From: Inediibacterium massiliense
GTDB lineage: Bacteria > Bacillota > Clostridia > Peptostreptococcales > Thermotaleaceae
Assembly (NCBI RefSeq): GCF_001282725.1
Contig: NZ_LN876583.1
Span: 1-64,000, forward strand
DNA: 64,000 bases
Direction of reading: 5' to 3'
The notes below the pieces were generated by a model that saw only the letters and a list, made by a program, of their open reading frames with translations, had not been told where the DNA came from and searched no databases. Each line of letters opens with the position of its first letter. Position 1 is the stretch's first letter. Shown piece by piece: positions 54,993 through 64,000 of this stretch. The position numbers were made by a program, and so were the translations under genes.

Positions 54993-56114
54993 TTATATTT
55001 TAAAGTATTTTTTTATATGTTCAACTATTCTACAAGATGCTTGCCCATCTCCATAAGGATTCACTGCATTGGCCATTTGTTCATAATATTCTTTGTCATG
55101 AATCAATGTAGAAGTAAGATCATAAATTTCTTTTTTTTCAACTCCTACCATTTTTACTGTTCCTGCCTTTACTGCCTCTGGTCTTTCTGTTTCTGTTCTA
55201 AGAACTAGTACTGGTTTTCCTAAAGATGGAGCTTCTTCTTGAATTCCTCCTGAATCTGTCAAAATCAAATAAGATTTTCCTATTAAGTTTGCAAAAGGTT
55301 CATAATCTAATGGTTCAATCAGATGTACCCTTTCTACATCTCCTAAAATTCCATAAGCCAACTCTCTTACCTTTGGATTTAAATGGACTGGAAACACTAC
55401 TTCTACCTCTTCATTTTCAAGAACAATTTCTTTTACAGCTGTAAAAATATTTTCCATAGGCTTTCCTAAATTTTCTCTTCTATGACTTGTTAATAATATA
55501 ACTTTCTTATTTTCATAATCAATTTGATTTAGTCTTTCATCTTCAAAGTGATAATCAGGACGAACTACTTGAAGAAGTGCATCAATTACAGTATTTCCAG
55601 TAATTATAATTTTTTCTTTTTCTATTCCTTCTTTTAGTAGATTTTCTTCATTTCCCTTTGTAGGAGAAAAATGAATATGACTCAGTCTTCCTGTCAAGCT
55701 TCTATTCATTTCCTCAGGATAAGGAGAATACATATTATGGCTTCTTAGTCCTGCTTCTACATGTCCTACCTTTACCTGCTGATAAAAAGCTGCCAAGGCT
55801 CCTGCAAAAGTAGTGGACGTATCGCCATGAACTAAAATCATATGAGGCTTTACTTCTTTAATTACACCTTCAAGTCCCATAAGGGCCCTTGTAGTAATTT
55901 CTCCTAAGCTTTGTCCTGCTTTCATAATATTTAAATCATAATCTGGTGTAATATCAAATAAAGAAAGAACCTGATCAAGCATCTGTCTATGCTGTGCTGT
56001 CACACATACGATAGATTCTATTTTTTCATCTTTTTCTAAAGCTTTTACTACAGGAGCCATTTTAATAGCTTCTGGTCTTGTCCCAAATACAGACATTATT
56101 TTTAATTTTTCCAT
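54993..56114 (-). CDS. wecB: UDP-N-acetylglucosamine 2-epimerase (non-hydrolysing)
   Basis: A 373-residue enzyme that interconverts UDP-GlcNAc and UDP-ManNAc. IMSVFGTRPEAIKMAPVVKA at the N terminus, VHGDTSTTFAGALAAFYQQV, VGHVEAGLRSHNMYSPYPEE and LTDSGGIQEEAPSLGKPVLV are WecB/MnaA motifs. It feeds teichoic-acid-like linkage units with the neighbouring TagO/WecA. A homologue (CapG/FnlC) is needed for UDP-L-FucNAc; this may be the only candidate in the window. Start ATG 56114 is 6 nt after AGGGGG. Confidence 0.94.
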   Translation of the reverse strand: MEKLKIMSVFGTRPEAIKMAPVVKALEKDEKIESIVCVTAQHRQMLDQVLSLFDITPDYDLNIMKAGQSLGEITTRALMGLEGVIKEVKPHMILVHGDTSTTFAGALAAFYQQVKVGHVEAGLRSHNMYSPYPEEMNRSLTGRLSHIHFSPTKGNEENLLKEGIEKEKIIITGNTVIDALLQVVRPDYHFEDERLNQIDYENKKVILLTSHRRENLGKPMENIFTAVKEIVLENEEVEVVFPVHLNPKVRELAYGILGDVERVHLIEPLDYEPFANLIGKSYLILTDSGGIQEEAPSLGKPVLVLRTETERPEAVKAGTVKMVGVEKKEIYDLTSTLIHDKEYYEQMANAVNPYGDGQASCRIVEHIKKYFKI

Positions 56115-56146
56115 TTTCATCCCCCTTGTTCCTATTATATAAAAAG

Positions 56147-56166
56147 CCAGGAATTATCCTGGCTAT
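56147..56166 (-). terminator. terminator between tagO/wecA and wecB
   Basis: Reading leftward, AGCCAGGA-TAAT-TCCTGGCT then TTTT. It overlaps the stop region of the tagO/wecA gene and lies 33 nt before the wecB start. Confidence 0.8.
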
Positions 56167-57203
56167 TCTTTATGGCTACTTTTTTGTTTTTGCACTTCTT
56201 TATGCATACCTATACTAATATACATCAAAGCACTTGTTGCAATGACAATAAGTAAAATATCCCACGATGTACTATCACTCATAAGTGCAGCACTTGCTCC
56301 AAATATAGCACTAATTCCATACAGCACCAAAACTGTTCTTTTTTGTCCCATTCCAGTTGCCAAAAGTTTATGATGCAAATGTCCTTTATCAGGTTCCATA
56401 ATAGGTCTGCCATTGATCATTCTTCTTAAAATAGCAAAGGTTGTATCAAATATAGGAAGTCCTAAAGCTAAAACGGGAATCACTGTTGCAATAGCTGTTG
56501 CTCCTTTTACTGCTCCATGAATAGATATGGCCGCAAGCATGTATCCTAAGAATAGTGACCCTGTATCTCCCATAAAAATTTTAGCTGGATTAAAATTATA
56601 AGGTAAAAATCCGATACAAGCTCCTACAATAGCCATTGTCATAAGTGGCGTAATATCCCTGCCATTCACGATAGCTACATAAAAAAGAGAAGCTCCTGCA
56701 ATACTTGCCACTCCTGCTGCTAGTCCATCTAATCCATCTATTAAATTTAGTGTATTGGTAATTCCTACAACCCAAAAAATTGTAATCATAATACTTGCCC
56801 AAATAGGAAATACAATAGGTTCCTTTATAAAAGGAATATTGAGCATTCCTATTCTAAGACCACAATATACTAAAATCAAAGCACTTACAATTTGTCCCAT
56901 TAATTTAGTTTTAGCAGATAATGGTCTTAAGTCATCTACAATGCCCATAAGTACAATAAAAGTTCCTCCAATAAACATCCCAATCATAGGCTTATCAATC
57001 ACTGGCAAATTCATCAAAACACTAATCATAAATCCAAAATAGATGGCTAAACCACCCATTCTAGGAATAGGTTGTTTATGTACTCTTCTATCATCTTTTG
57101 GAATATCTATGGCTCCAATTTTACAAGCTAATTTTTTTGCCAAGGGTGTCATCAAAAAAGACACAAAAGCCCCTATGAAAAACACTAAAAAGTATTGTTT
57201 CAC
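56163..57203 (-). CDS. tagO: undecaprenyl-phosphate GlcNAc-1-phosphate transferase (TagO/WecA)
   Basis: A 346-residue polytopic enzyme (about 10 helices) of the MraY/WecA superfamily, which starts teichoic acid or glycan synthesis on undecaprenyl phosphate. RVHKQPIPRMGGLAIYFGFM, LIDGLDGLAAGVASIAGASL (catalytic Asp), PAKIFMGDTGSLFLGYMLAA and the histidine motif PDKGHLHHKL are in order. Start GTG 57203 is 8 nt after AAGGAG; the frame's earlier GTG lies in that site. It gives the organism a second lipid-linked initiation route besides the PglC-type enzyme. Confidence 0.93.
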   Translation of the reverse strand: MKQYFLVFFIGAFVSFLMTPLAKKLACKIGAIDIPKDDRRVHKQPIPRMGGLAIYFGFMISVLMNLPVIDKPMIGMFIGGTFIVLMGIVDDLRPLSAKTKLMGQIVSALILVYCGLRIGMLNIPFIKEPIVFPIWASIMITIFWVVGITNTLNLIDGLDGLAAGVASIAGASLFYVAIVNGRDITPLMTMAIVGACIGFLPYNFNPAKIFMGDTGSLFLGYMLAAISIHGAVKGATAIATVIPVLALGLPIFDTTFAILRRMINGRPIMEPDKGHLHHKLLATGMGQKRTVLVLYGISAIFGASAALMSDSTSWDILLIVIATSALMYISIGMHKEVQKQKSSHKE

Positions 57204-57278
57204 AAAAAACACTCCTTATTTATATAAGTATCCAATGTCATTTTACATGAAAATTTAAAATAACTCAATGATTTTTGT

Positions 57279-57725
57279 CTACTTGTCATCAAATTGTATC
57301 AATTTTATTCCTGCTTCTTCTAAAATATCCATAGATAATTCATCTGGATAATTCCCTTTAAAAACAATTTTTTTAATTCCTGCATTAATAGCCATTTTTG
57401 CACATAATACACAAGGTTGCAAGGTAGAATATAATGTAGCTCCTTGTACACTTACTCCATGATAAGCTGCTTGAATCATAGCATTTTGTTCTGCATGTAA
57501 AGCTCTACAAAGCTCATGTCTTTGTCCTGATGGAATATTTCTTTTTTCTCTTAAGCATCCTATATCTAGACAATGAGCAGTATTCGATGGAGCTCCGTTG
57601 TATCCTGTAGATAAAATTCTTTTATCTTTTACAATAACTGCTCCTATTTGTCTTCTTAAACAAGTAGATCTCGTTTTTGCAATTTCTGCTATATTCATAA
57701 AATATTCATCCCAGCTTGGACGCAT
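57279..57725 (-). CDS. dCMP deaminase family protein (ComEB-like)
   Basis: A 148-residue zinc-dependent deaminase converting dCMP to dUMP for thymidylate supply. [20 protein letters not shown] (catalytic HAE) and [20 protein letters not shown] (zinc cysteines) are visible, with the N-terminal [20 protein letters not shown] typical of the ComEB/dCMP deaminase branch. ATG 57725 with AGGAGG 7 nt upstream. Monocistronic or the first gene of a short unit with tagO and wecB. Confidence 0.94.
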   Translation of the reverse strand: MRPSWDEYFMNIAEIAKTRSTCLRRQIGAVIVKDKRILSTGYNGAPSNTAHCLDIGCLREKRNIPSGQRHELCRALHAEQNAMIQAAYHGVSVQGATLYSTLQPCVLCAKMAINAGIKKIVFKGNYPDELSMDILEEAGIKLIQFDDK

Positions 57726-57867
57726 TCTTTTCTCCTCCTCTTTAGTATGATAAGAGTTTCATTTATATATTCTTCATATACATTATTTTTCCTTTTATTT
57801 TGTCATAAAAAAGCTCATCACATTATTATATGCTCTTTTTTATTTTTTGTGAATCCCCCAAAAAAAA
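57726..57867. other. AT-rich intergenic region with no gene
   Basis: Between the dCMP deaminase start and the upp terminator. Nothing beyond T/A-rich sequence is seen; it should hold the promoter of the deaminase gene, but I find no convincing -35/-10 pair. Confidence 0.5.
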
Positions 57868-57891
57868 ACTAAGCCTATAAATAGGCTTAGT
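57868..57891. terminator. terminator of the prfA-side operon after upp
   Basis: ACTAAGCCTAT-AA-ATAGGCTTAGT followed leftward by nine T. It is the first intrinsic terminator after upp, but is separated from the upp stop by a 167-bp MITE-like element. Confidence 0.85.
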
Positions 57892-57917
57892 CAGACTGTT
57901 GACAAACTATATTTAAC

Positions 57918-58084
57918 AAAGTCATAAAAATAAGGAACAATTATTAAGAATTTGTGAAAATATAGAATAAGTGAGAAAATCATTAGCATTACACTGTTTG
58001 AGCACAGCGAGTTTGTAATGCTATTTTCGACCGTTTCTATATATTTTCCAAATTTGAAAATTTAGTGACGTTTTTTATGGCTTT
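57918..58084. mobile_element. MITE-like palindromic element, copy B (167 bp)
   Basis: Same element as 35102-35268. Inverted ends AAAGTCATAAAAA and TTTTTATGGCTTT (one mismatch), extendable outwards to ACAAAG/CTTTGT. The central stem AGCATTACA/TGTAATGCT and the palindromic arms are conserved, with changes mostly as single substitutions. It lies 13 nt past the upp stop, between upp and its terminator. No coding capacity; no related transposase in the window. Confidence 0.78.
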
Positions 58085-58097
58085 GTCTATAAAAAAA

Positions 58098-59194
<1,097 letters not shown>

Positions 59195-59279
59195 AAACGC
59201 CCTCCATTCCTTATTAGCCGTTTTGATTTTATGCTACAATTTCTAGATTGTCAAGTCTTTTACTTGTTTAATTTCTTCC

Positions 59280-59735
59280 TTATTTTATTTTTTTTGCTAG
59301 CATTCTTAATGATTTTTCTATTTCCCTAGCACATGCTTTGTATACATCTATACTTTGTCCAAAAGGGTCAGATATATCTATTCTTTCCTTCCTATCTTCT
59401 GCATATTCTTTTAAGGTATATGTTTTATCAGAAGCTTTCGGCATCATATAAAGCACCTGCATCTTATGATTTTGTGTCATAGTAAGGATCAAATCTGAAT
59501 CTTCTATAAGTTCTTTTGTCAGAAGCGTTGCTTGATGATTTTGTAGACAGATCCCTTTTTCCTTCATAGCCTCTATTGCCCCAAAAGATGCCCCTTGTCC
59601 ACTAAAAGCTGATGTTCCAGCAGATATAACCTCTACATCCTTGACATTCTCTTCCTCTAATATTTTTGTAAATAAAGCTTGTGCCATACTACTTCTGCAA
59701 GTATTTCCTGTGCATACAAATAGGATTTTTCTCAT
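59280..59735 (-). CDS. ywlE: low-molecular-weight protein phosphatase (YwlE-like, protein-arginine type)
   Basis: A 151-residue phosphatase. The catalytic loop is KILFVCTGNTCRSSMAQALF. Thr in CTGNTCR, where ordinary tyrosine phosphatases have Ile, is the feature that gives B. subtilis YwlE its arginine-phosphate specificity. C-terminal DISDPFGQSIDVY carries the general-acid Asp. I choose ATG 59735, which leaves a 4-nt gap to ywlC; the upstream TTG lacks a site. Whether an McsB-type arginine kinase exists is not visible here. Confidence 0.9.
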   Translation of the reverse strand: MRKILFVCTGNTCRSSMAQALFTKILEEENVKDVEVISAGTSAFSGQGASFGAIEAMKEKGICLQNHQATLLTKELIEDSDLILTMTQNHKMQVLYMMPKASDKTYTLKEYAEDRKERIDISDPFGQSIDVYKACAREIEKSLRMLAKKIK

Positions 59736-59739
59736 TTTC

Positions 59740-60792
59740 TCACTCTCCAATCTGAATCACATGATATCCTGCAGCTTTGATCATTCTATTCATCACTGCA
59801 TGTCCTAAAAATTTCTTTTCTACGCTTTCTGCAAATATAATATCTATATTTTCTTCATCAAATTTACGTAAAATATCAAATAAATGATTGGCAATGGTAG
59901 ATAAATCTTTTCTACTTCCCATAGATAAGACTACACCTTCATAAAAATCTTTTGTTTCATCCGTACACATAATCCCCACAGAAAGACCTTCTTTTTCTTT
60001 TTCTAGCTTTATTTTTTTTATATAATCTACCATTTCATCTAAAGAACCTTCTATAATAATCACATCAGCTTTTGGCGAATAATGAGTATATTTCATTCCA
60101 GGAGCCTTAGGAACCATAGTTGTATCTCCTGTTTCAATAGCTTTATCTACTTTTATAAATCCTAGAACCTTTTCTAATTGTTCCTTTGTAATGCCACCAG
60201 GTCTTAGGATCATAGGTTCTTCTGTAACATCTACCACAGTAGATTCAAGTCCTACATCACAGCTTCCTCCACTAATGATCACATCTACTTTTCCATTTAA
60301 ATCATGAATCACATGCTCTCCCTTTGTAGGACTAGGTTTGCCAGAAATATTTGCACTAGGAGCTGCCACTGGAACCTGAGCCATATAAATGAGTTCATTA
60401 GCAATAGGATGGGACGGCATTCTAATAGCTACCGTTTCTAGTCCTCCTGTAATGGCATAAGGAATTTTATCTGTTTTTTCAAAAATAATAGTCAAAGGTC
60501 CTGGCCAAAAGTTTTCCATCAATATTTTTGCCTTTGGTGGAATTTCTTTTACCAGTCCATTCAATTCTTCCACTCTAGAAATATGTACAATCAGTGGATT
60601 GTCAGAAGGCCTTCCTTTCGCTTTAAATATTTTTTTAACAGCTTCTTCATCTAAAGCATTTGCTCCTAAACCATAAACAGTCTCTGTTGGAAAAGCCACT
60701 GTTCCACCATTTCTTAAAACTTGTGCTGGAGACTTTAATTTCTCTTTTTCTATATTTTCTGGATTCATATTAATAATTTTTGTTTCTATCAT
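59740..60792 (-). CDS. ywlC: threonylcarbamoyl-AMP synthase (Sua5/YwlC, long form)
   Basis: A 350-residue enzyme forming threonylcarbamoyl-AMP for the t6A37 modification of tRNAs that read ANN codons. The N-terminal YrdC domain has AQVLRNGGTVAFPTETVYGL, KAKGRPSDNPLIVHI and APSANISGKPSPT; the C-terminal Sua5 domain (about 215-350) begins after GMKYTHYSPKADVIIIE, making it the long, YwlC-type form. ATG 60792 is chosen, with AGGTGA 5 nt upstream. Confidence 0.95.
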   Translation of the reverse strand: MIETKIINMNPENIEKEKLKSPAQVLRNGGTVAFPTETVYGLGANALDEEAVKKIFKAKGRPSDNPLIVHISRVEELNGLVKEIPPKAKILMENFWPGPLTIIFEKTDKIPYAITGGLETVAIRMPSHPIANELIYMAQVPVAAPSANISGKPSPTKGEHVIHDLNGKVDVIISGGSCDVGLESTVVDVTEEPMILRPGGITKEQLEKVLGFIKVDKAIETGDTTMVPKAPGMKYTHYSPKADVIIIEGSLDEMVDYIKKIKLEKEKEGLSVGIMCTDETKDFYEGVVLSMGSRKDLSTIANHLFDILRKFDEENIDIIFAESVEKKFLGHAVMNRMIKAAGYHVIQIGE

Positions 60793-60855
60793 TTTGTTCA
60801 CCTTTTCTTCATAAATTTCTTTCATTATTATACACCAAATTAAGTTTTTGTAACA

Positions 60856-61572
60856 CTATAGCTTTTTTGTAAGGATTACTCCTAAAACAAATCCTATTAT
60901 AAATCCCACACTAGATCTGTTTTTTCCTTTTAAACTTTTAGACTTAGGAATTAATTCATCACAAGTAATATAAAGCATAGTTCCTCCTGCAAAAGAAAGA
61001 CAAAATCCAATAAAACTTTGAGAAATTTCTCCTAAATATGCTCCCACAAAAGCCCCTATCCCCATAGGTATTCCTACAAACAAGGTATATAAAAATGCTT
61101 TTACTCTATGTATTCCTCCTACACGCATGGGAGCTGCCATAGAGATTCCCTCTGGCATATTATGTATTGCAATTACAATTGCGAGTCCTATGCCAAGCTT
61201 TTGAGTGGCCACGAAGGCAGAACCTATGGCTAACCCTTCTGGAAAATTATGAACGGCTACTCCAATTCCAACTAATATCCCTGTTTTAACAATATTTTCT
61301 TTTTCCCCTTTGATCAATCCTTCAAATAAAATAATGATTCCCACTCCTGCCAAAATTCCTATTATACTCATCCATATATTTCCCAAATCTATTGATTCTG
61401 GGATTAAATCAAAGCATACAATAGAAAGCATCAATCCACTCGATAAACCTAATACAAAACTTAAAAAAGTATGAGTAGGTTTTTTCATCAAAAAAGCAAA
61501 AAATCCGCCCATACCTGTACCTACTACCCCTACTAATGTCCCTATTAAAGTAATCATCCATATTTTATCCAT
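60856..61572 (-). CDS. ZIP-family metal transporter
   Basis: A 238-residue protein with about eight membrane helices and a short His-poor loop. IGVAVHNFPEGLAIGSAFVA and IVIAIHNMPEGISMAAPMRV are the metal-binding H-N-x-P-E-G motifs of helices 4 and 5 of the ZIP family (ZupT-like). It would import Zn2+, Mn2+ or Fe2+. ATG 61572 has AGGAGG 6 nt upstream. It stands alone between ywlC and the long hairpin at 61706. Confidence 0.94.
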   Translation of the reverse strand: MDKIWMITLIGTLVGVVGTGMGGFFAFLMKKPTHTFLSFVLGLSSGLMLSIVCFDLIPESIDLGNIWMSIIGILAGVGIIILFEGLIKGEKENIVKTGILVGIGVAVHNFPEGLAIGSAFVATQKLGIGLAIVIAIHNMPEGISMAAPMRVGGIHRVKAFLYTLFVGIPMGIGAFVGAYLGEISQSFIGFCLSFAGGTMLYITCDELIPKSKSLKGKNRSSVGFIIGFVLGVILTKKL

Positions 61573-61705
61573 AATATCCCTCCTATCCTTCCTAATATAT
61601 CTATTCACTCTATTTTAAAAAATTCCCAGTAAACAGTAATAGATCGTTCACAAATTGATTGTTAAGTAAAGATCAGCAGAGACGGTTAAAAAATTATTGC
61701 AATAA

Positions 61706-61769
61706 AAAAACTATATAAAATCCATTAGGTCTCATACAATACGAATACCATGGATTTTATATAGTTTTT
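61706..61769. terminator. long terminator after the CPA2 antiporter
   Basis: Perfect 20-bp stem AAAAACTATATAAAATCCAT / ATGGATTTTATATAGTTTTT with a 24-nt loop. It starts about 40 nt past the antiporter stop. Confidence 0.8.
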
Positions 61770-61810
61770 AGCAAACCTCTTAATTGAAGCATATAAACAA
61801 TCAAATTTAT

Positions 61811-62977
61811 TTAAACATCCCTTACTTCTGAAAACTCCTCTACCTCTTTTCCCTTAAAAGCCCATTTTAATAGAGAAGGAGTAATAAGGGTCGTAACAAC
61901 CACCAACAAAATAGCTGATGCAAATTCTTTATGTCCAATAAAATTCATTTTAAATCCAAGATTTGCAATAATAATGGCAACTTCAGCTCTTGGAACCATT
62001 CCTATTCCAATCTGAAGCACCTGTCTTCCTTTAAAACCAGTCAATTTTGCTCCAAATCCGCATCCTACTATTTTTCCTAAAATAGCTAAAAATACAATCA
62101 ACATTCCAAACCAAAATCCATCCCCAATAGCATCTATTTGCACTCCTAATCCTATTCCTACAAAGAAAATAGGAGTAAATACTGTCTCTGATATAATTTG
62201 TATATCATGAGTAATTTTATTGTGATAGTGGGTCATTGAAAAAATAACTCCCATAAAATATGCACCTGTTACAGCTGCAACTCCCATTTTTTCTGATAAA
62301 TAAGCAAGAAATAAGCAACAAATTAAACTATAAGAAGCAACTCGTCCTTTTCTTTTAATTTTATGAATAACCTTTAATAAAACAAATCCTATCAATAATG
62401 TCATAACAAAAAAGAAAAATATTTTTCCAATAACGATCATGACACTACTTTCTTGAGAAGGTCTTAACATTCCTATCACTACTGTCAAGAGAATGATTCC
62501 TATTACATCATCAATAATAGCTCCTCCTAAGATGGCTACCCCTTGCTTTGTCTTTAACTGTCCTAATTCCTTTAATGTTTGAACTGTCAAACTTACACTA
62601 GTAGCAGTAACAATAAGACCTAACATCAAACTGCTGACCATATCTTTTGTAATCCAATAAGAAACAACACTAACCATAAGCATAGGAACACTTACTCCGG
62701 TTATAGCAATTGCTGTAGAAGATTTTCCCGAAGCTTTCAATTCATTGACATCTGTTTCAAGCCCTGCAGTAAACATCAAAAGAATAACGCCAATCTCTGA
62801 CAAATCATGAATAAGCTGTGTTTTTTCTAAAAAACCAAATCCTAAGAATATTCCTACTAATATTTGTCCTAAAACTGCAGGCTGCTTTAATTTTTTACTA
62901 ATAATCCCCCCAATATTAGCTGCTAATAACAAAATCCCAATGTGTAACAGAAAATCAAAGTTCGCATCCATATCCAT
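61811..62977 (-). CDS. CPA2-family cation:proton antiporter
   Basis: A 388-residue membrane protein with about 12 helices. GILLLAANIGGIISKKLKQP AVLGQ, DLSEIGVILLMFTAGLETDV, LGGAIIDDVIGIILLTVVIG (the conserved Asp-Asp ion site) and MVPRAEVAIIIANLG are CPA2/NapA-like motifs. No C-terminal RCK or TrkA domain is attached. It probably exchanges Na+ or K+ for H+, which would fit a cell that runs a sodium-type ATP synthase, but the ion is not proven. M1 and M2 are both possible starts. Confidence 0.92.
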   Translation of the reverse strand: MDMDANFDFLLHIGILLLAANIGGIISKKLKQPAVLGQILVGIFLGFGFLEKTQLIHDLSEIGVILLMFTAGLETDVNELKASGKSSTAIAITGVSVPMLMVSVVSYWITKDMVSSLMLGLIVTATSVSLTVQTLKELGQLKTKQGVAILGGAIIDDVIGIILLTVVIGMLRPSQESSVMIVIGKIFFFFVMTLLIGFVLLKVIHKIKRKGRVASYSLICCLFLAYLSEKMGVAAVTGAYFMGVIFSMTHYHNKITHDIQIISETVFTPIFFVGIGLGVQIDAIGDGFWFGMLIVFLAILGKIVGCGFGAKLTGFKGRQVLQIGIGMVPRAEVAIIIANLGFKMNFIGHKEFASAILLVVVTTLITPSLLKWAFKGKEVEEFSEVRDV

Positions 62978-63201
62978 CACACTTCTTCCATTTTATTTTT
63001 TGAATATACTATATTGATTGTATTTTTAAAAAATACTGATTATAGTTTATCACTCCATTCTTTTTCTTTCAAGTTGACCTTTCTAAAGAAAATTCAAAGG
63101 CCATAGATTTTATTAGATTTTGATACAAACCCCTAATGAAAAATATATAAACAATTAAAACTGTTTAACCGTCCCTCGATTTTACCTGGATTTTCAGAAA
63201 T

Positions 63202-63238
63202 AAAAAAAGCTGAGAAACTTAAGTTCCTCAGCTTTTTT
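63202..63238. terminator. terminator after prfA
   Basis: AAAAAAGCTGAG ... CTCAGCTTTTTT with inner AACTTAAGTT pairing; reading leftward it ends in T-run. Begins 1-2 nt past the prfA stop. Confidence 0.88.
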
Positions 63239-63239
63239 A

Positions 63240-64000
63240 TTATACTACTTGTTGTAATTTTTCTGCTTGATCTGTTGTGATGAGTGCATCTAATATTTCA
63301 TCAATGTCTCCATCTAAAAATTGGTCAAGCTTGTATAGTGTTAAAGTAATTCTATGGTCTGTAACTCTTCCTTGTGGGAAATTGTAGGTTCTGATTCTTT
63401 CACTTCTATCTCCTGTACCCACTTGGCTTTTTCTTTCTTCTGCTATTTCTGCATTTTGCTCTGCAAGCATTTTATCATATAATCTAGCTTTTAATACTTT
63501 AAATGCTTTTTCTTTGTTTTTAAGCTGTGATTTTTCATCTTGACATGAAATTACGATTCCTGTAGGTATGTGGGTAAGTCTTACAGCAGAGTCTGTAGTA
63601 TTAACACTTTGTCCCCCATTTCCAGAAGAACGGAATACATCTACACGTACATCATTTGGATTTACTTCAATCTCTACATCATCTACTTCTGGAAGTACTG
63701 CTACTGTAGCTGTAGATGTATGAATTCTTCCTCCTGATTCTGTAGATGGAATTCTTTGCACTCTGTGTACGCCACTTTCATATTTAAGTTTTGAGTAAGC
63801 TCCTTTTCCTTTGATCATAAATATTACTTCTTTGACCCCACCTACTCCCGTTTCACTTAAGCTCATCATTTCTGCTTTCCATCTATTTCTTTCTGCATAT
63901 CTTGTATACATTCTAAATAAATCTCCTGCAAAAAGTCCCGCTTCGTCTCCTCCAGCTCCTCCACGAATCTCTACAATAACATTTTTTTCATCGTTAGGAT
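63240..64000 (-). CDS. prfA: peptide chain release factor 1, C-terminal two thirds
   Basis: The frame is open to the right edge, so the N terminus lies outside the window; 253 codons are present. Reading inward: [20 protein letters not shown], the stop-codon recognition tripeptide PST in [15 protein letters not shown] (P-x-T marks RF1; RF2 has SPF), and the peptidyl-hydrolysis GGQ in [18 protein letters not shown]. It terminates translation at UAA and UAG. It heads the conserved prfA-ywlC-ywlE-rpiB-upp neighbourhood, here with the antiporter and ZIP genes inserted between. Confidence 0.96.
   Translation of the reverse strand, partial: PNDEKNVIVEIRGGAGGDEAGLFAGDLFRMYTRYAERNRWKAEMMSLSETGVGGVKEVIFMIKGKGAYSKLKYESGVHRVQRIPSTESGGRIHTSTATVAVLPEVDDVEIEVNPNDVRVDVFRSSGNGGQSVNTTDSAVRLTHIPTGIVISCQDEKSQLKNKEKAFKVLKARLYDKMLAEQNAEIAEERKSQVGTGDRSERIRTYNFPQGRVTDHRITLTLYKLDQFLDGDIDEILDALITTDQAEKLQQVV

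Noticed and set aside
61670-63175. GACGGTTAAA motifs near 61681 and 63160 as a repeat family
   Set aside because: Only about ten bases are shared by two places; this can arise by chance in AT-rich sequence.

Overview
The window comes from the chromosome of a low-GC, endospore-forming, flagellated member of the Clostridia (Firmicutes). The evidence is the AT-rich codon use, strong AAAGGAGG ribosome binding sites, the sporulation genes spoIID, spoIIQ-like and spoIIID, the flagellar rod genes, and gene order. From right to left on the minus strand, prfA, ywlC, ywlE, rpiB, upp, the atp operon, ywmB, murA, spoIID, spoIIQ, (spoIIID), mbl, flhO, flhP and fabZ follow the order I know from the Bacillus subtilis chromosome. 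Almost everything is on the minus strand. The plus-strand genes are a DUF421 gene, a DUF4363 gene and spoIIID. I could not fix the genus from sequence alone.

Layout. 1-2050: the 5' end of 23S rRNA, tRNA-Ile(GAU) and a complete 16S rRNA, transcribed leftward from a near-consensus promoter. 2100-5100: two plus-strand membrane or exported proteins, then a leftward pyrF-pyrK operon behind a PyrR-type attenuator. 5100-11440: an unrecognised conserved-looking protein, galU, a small cluster (sigma factor, DUF1659, DUF2922, YvrJ), a VanZ-like gene with two small coiled-coil genes (one broken by an in-frame stop), and pgi. 11480-31325: a large surface-polysaccharide locus. It has two 4,6-dehydratases, galE, flippase, polymerase, ligase-like protein, chain-length regulator, glycosyltransferases, initiating phosphosugar transferase, aminotransferase and acetyltransferase. 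31329-41680: fabZ, flagellar rod genes, mbl, sporulation genes, murA, ywmB and yueI. 41900-45700: small coiled-coil genes and a large SLH-domain surface protein. 45714-53404: a complete F-type ATP synthase operon. 53577-64000: a CoA-transferase pair, wecB/mnaA, tagO/wecA, dCMP deaminase, upp, rpiB, ywlE, ywlC, a ZIP transporter, a CPA2 antiporter and the 3' two thirds of prfA.

The genes combine into a few themes. One is envelope construction: sugar nucleotides come from galU, galE, pgi, wecB and the dehydratases, and feed two undecaprenyl-phosphate initiating enzymes (a PglC-type enzyme at 25.3 kb and TagO/WecA at 56.2 kb). Another is morphogenesis and sporulation (mbl, murA, spoIID/Q/IIID). 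The third is energy conservation by what looks like a sodium-coupled ATP synthase.

The most striking system is the ATP synthase rotor. The operon carries two c-subunit genes: a normal 89-residue hairpin with a full Na+-site signature, and a 185-residue double hairpin. The second hairpin of the double protein has Gln in place of the ion-binding Glu. This is the arrangement of the hybrid F/V rotor known from Acetobacterium woodii. Other non-coding structure worth attention is a 157-bp tandem repeat array next to a predicted three-way-junction element between two flagellar genes, a 167-bp palindromic MITE-like element in two copies (about 93 percent identical by my count), and a hairpin that masks the ribosome binding site of the sigma-factor gene.
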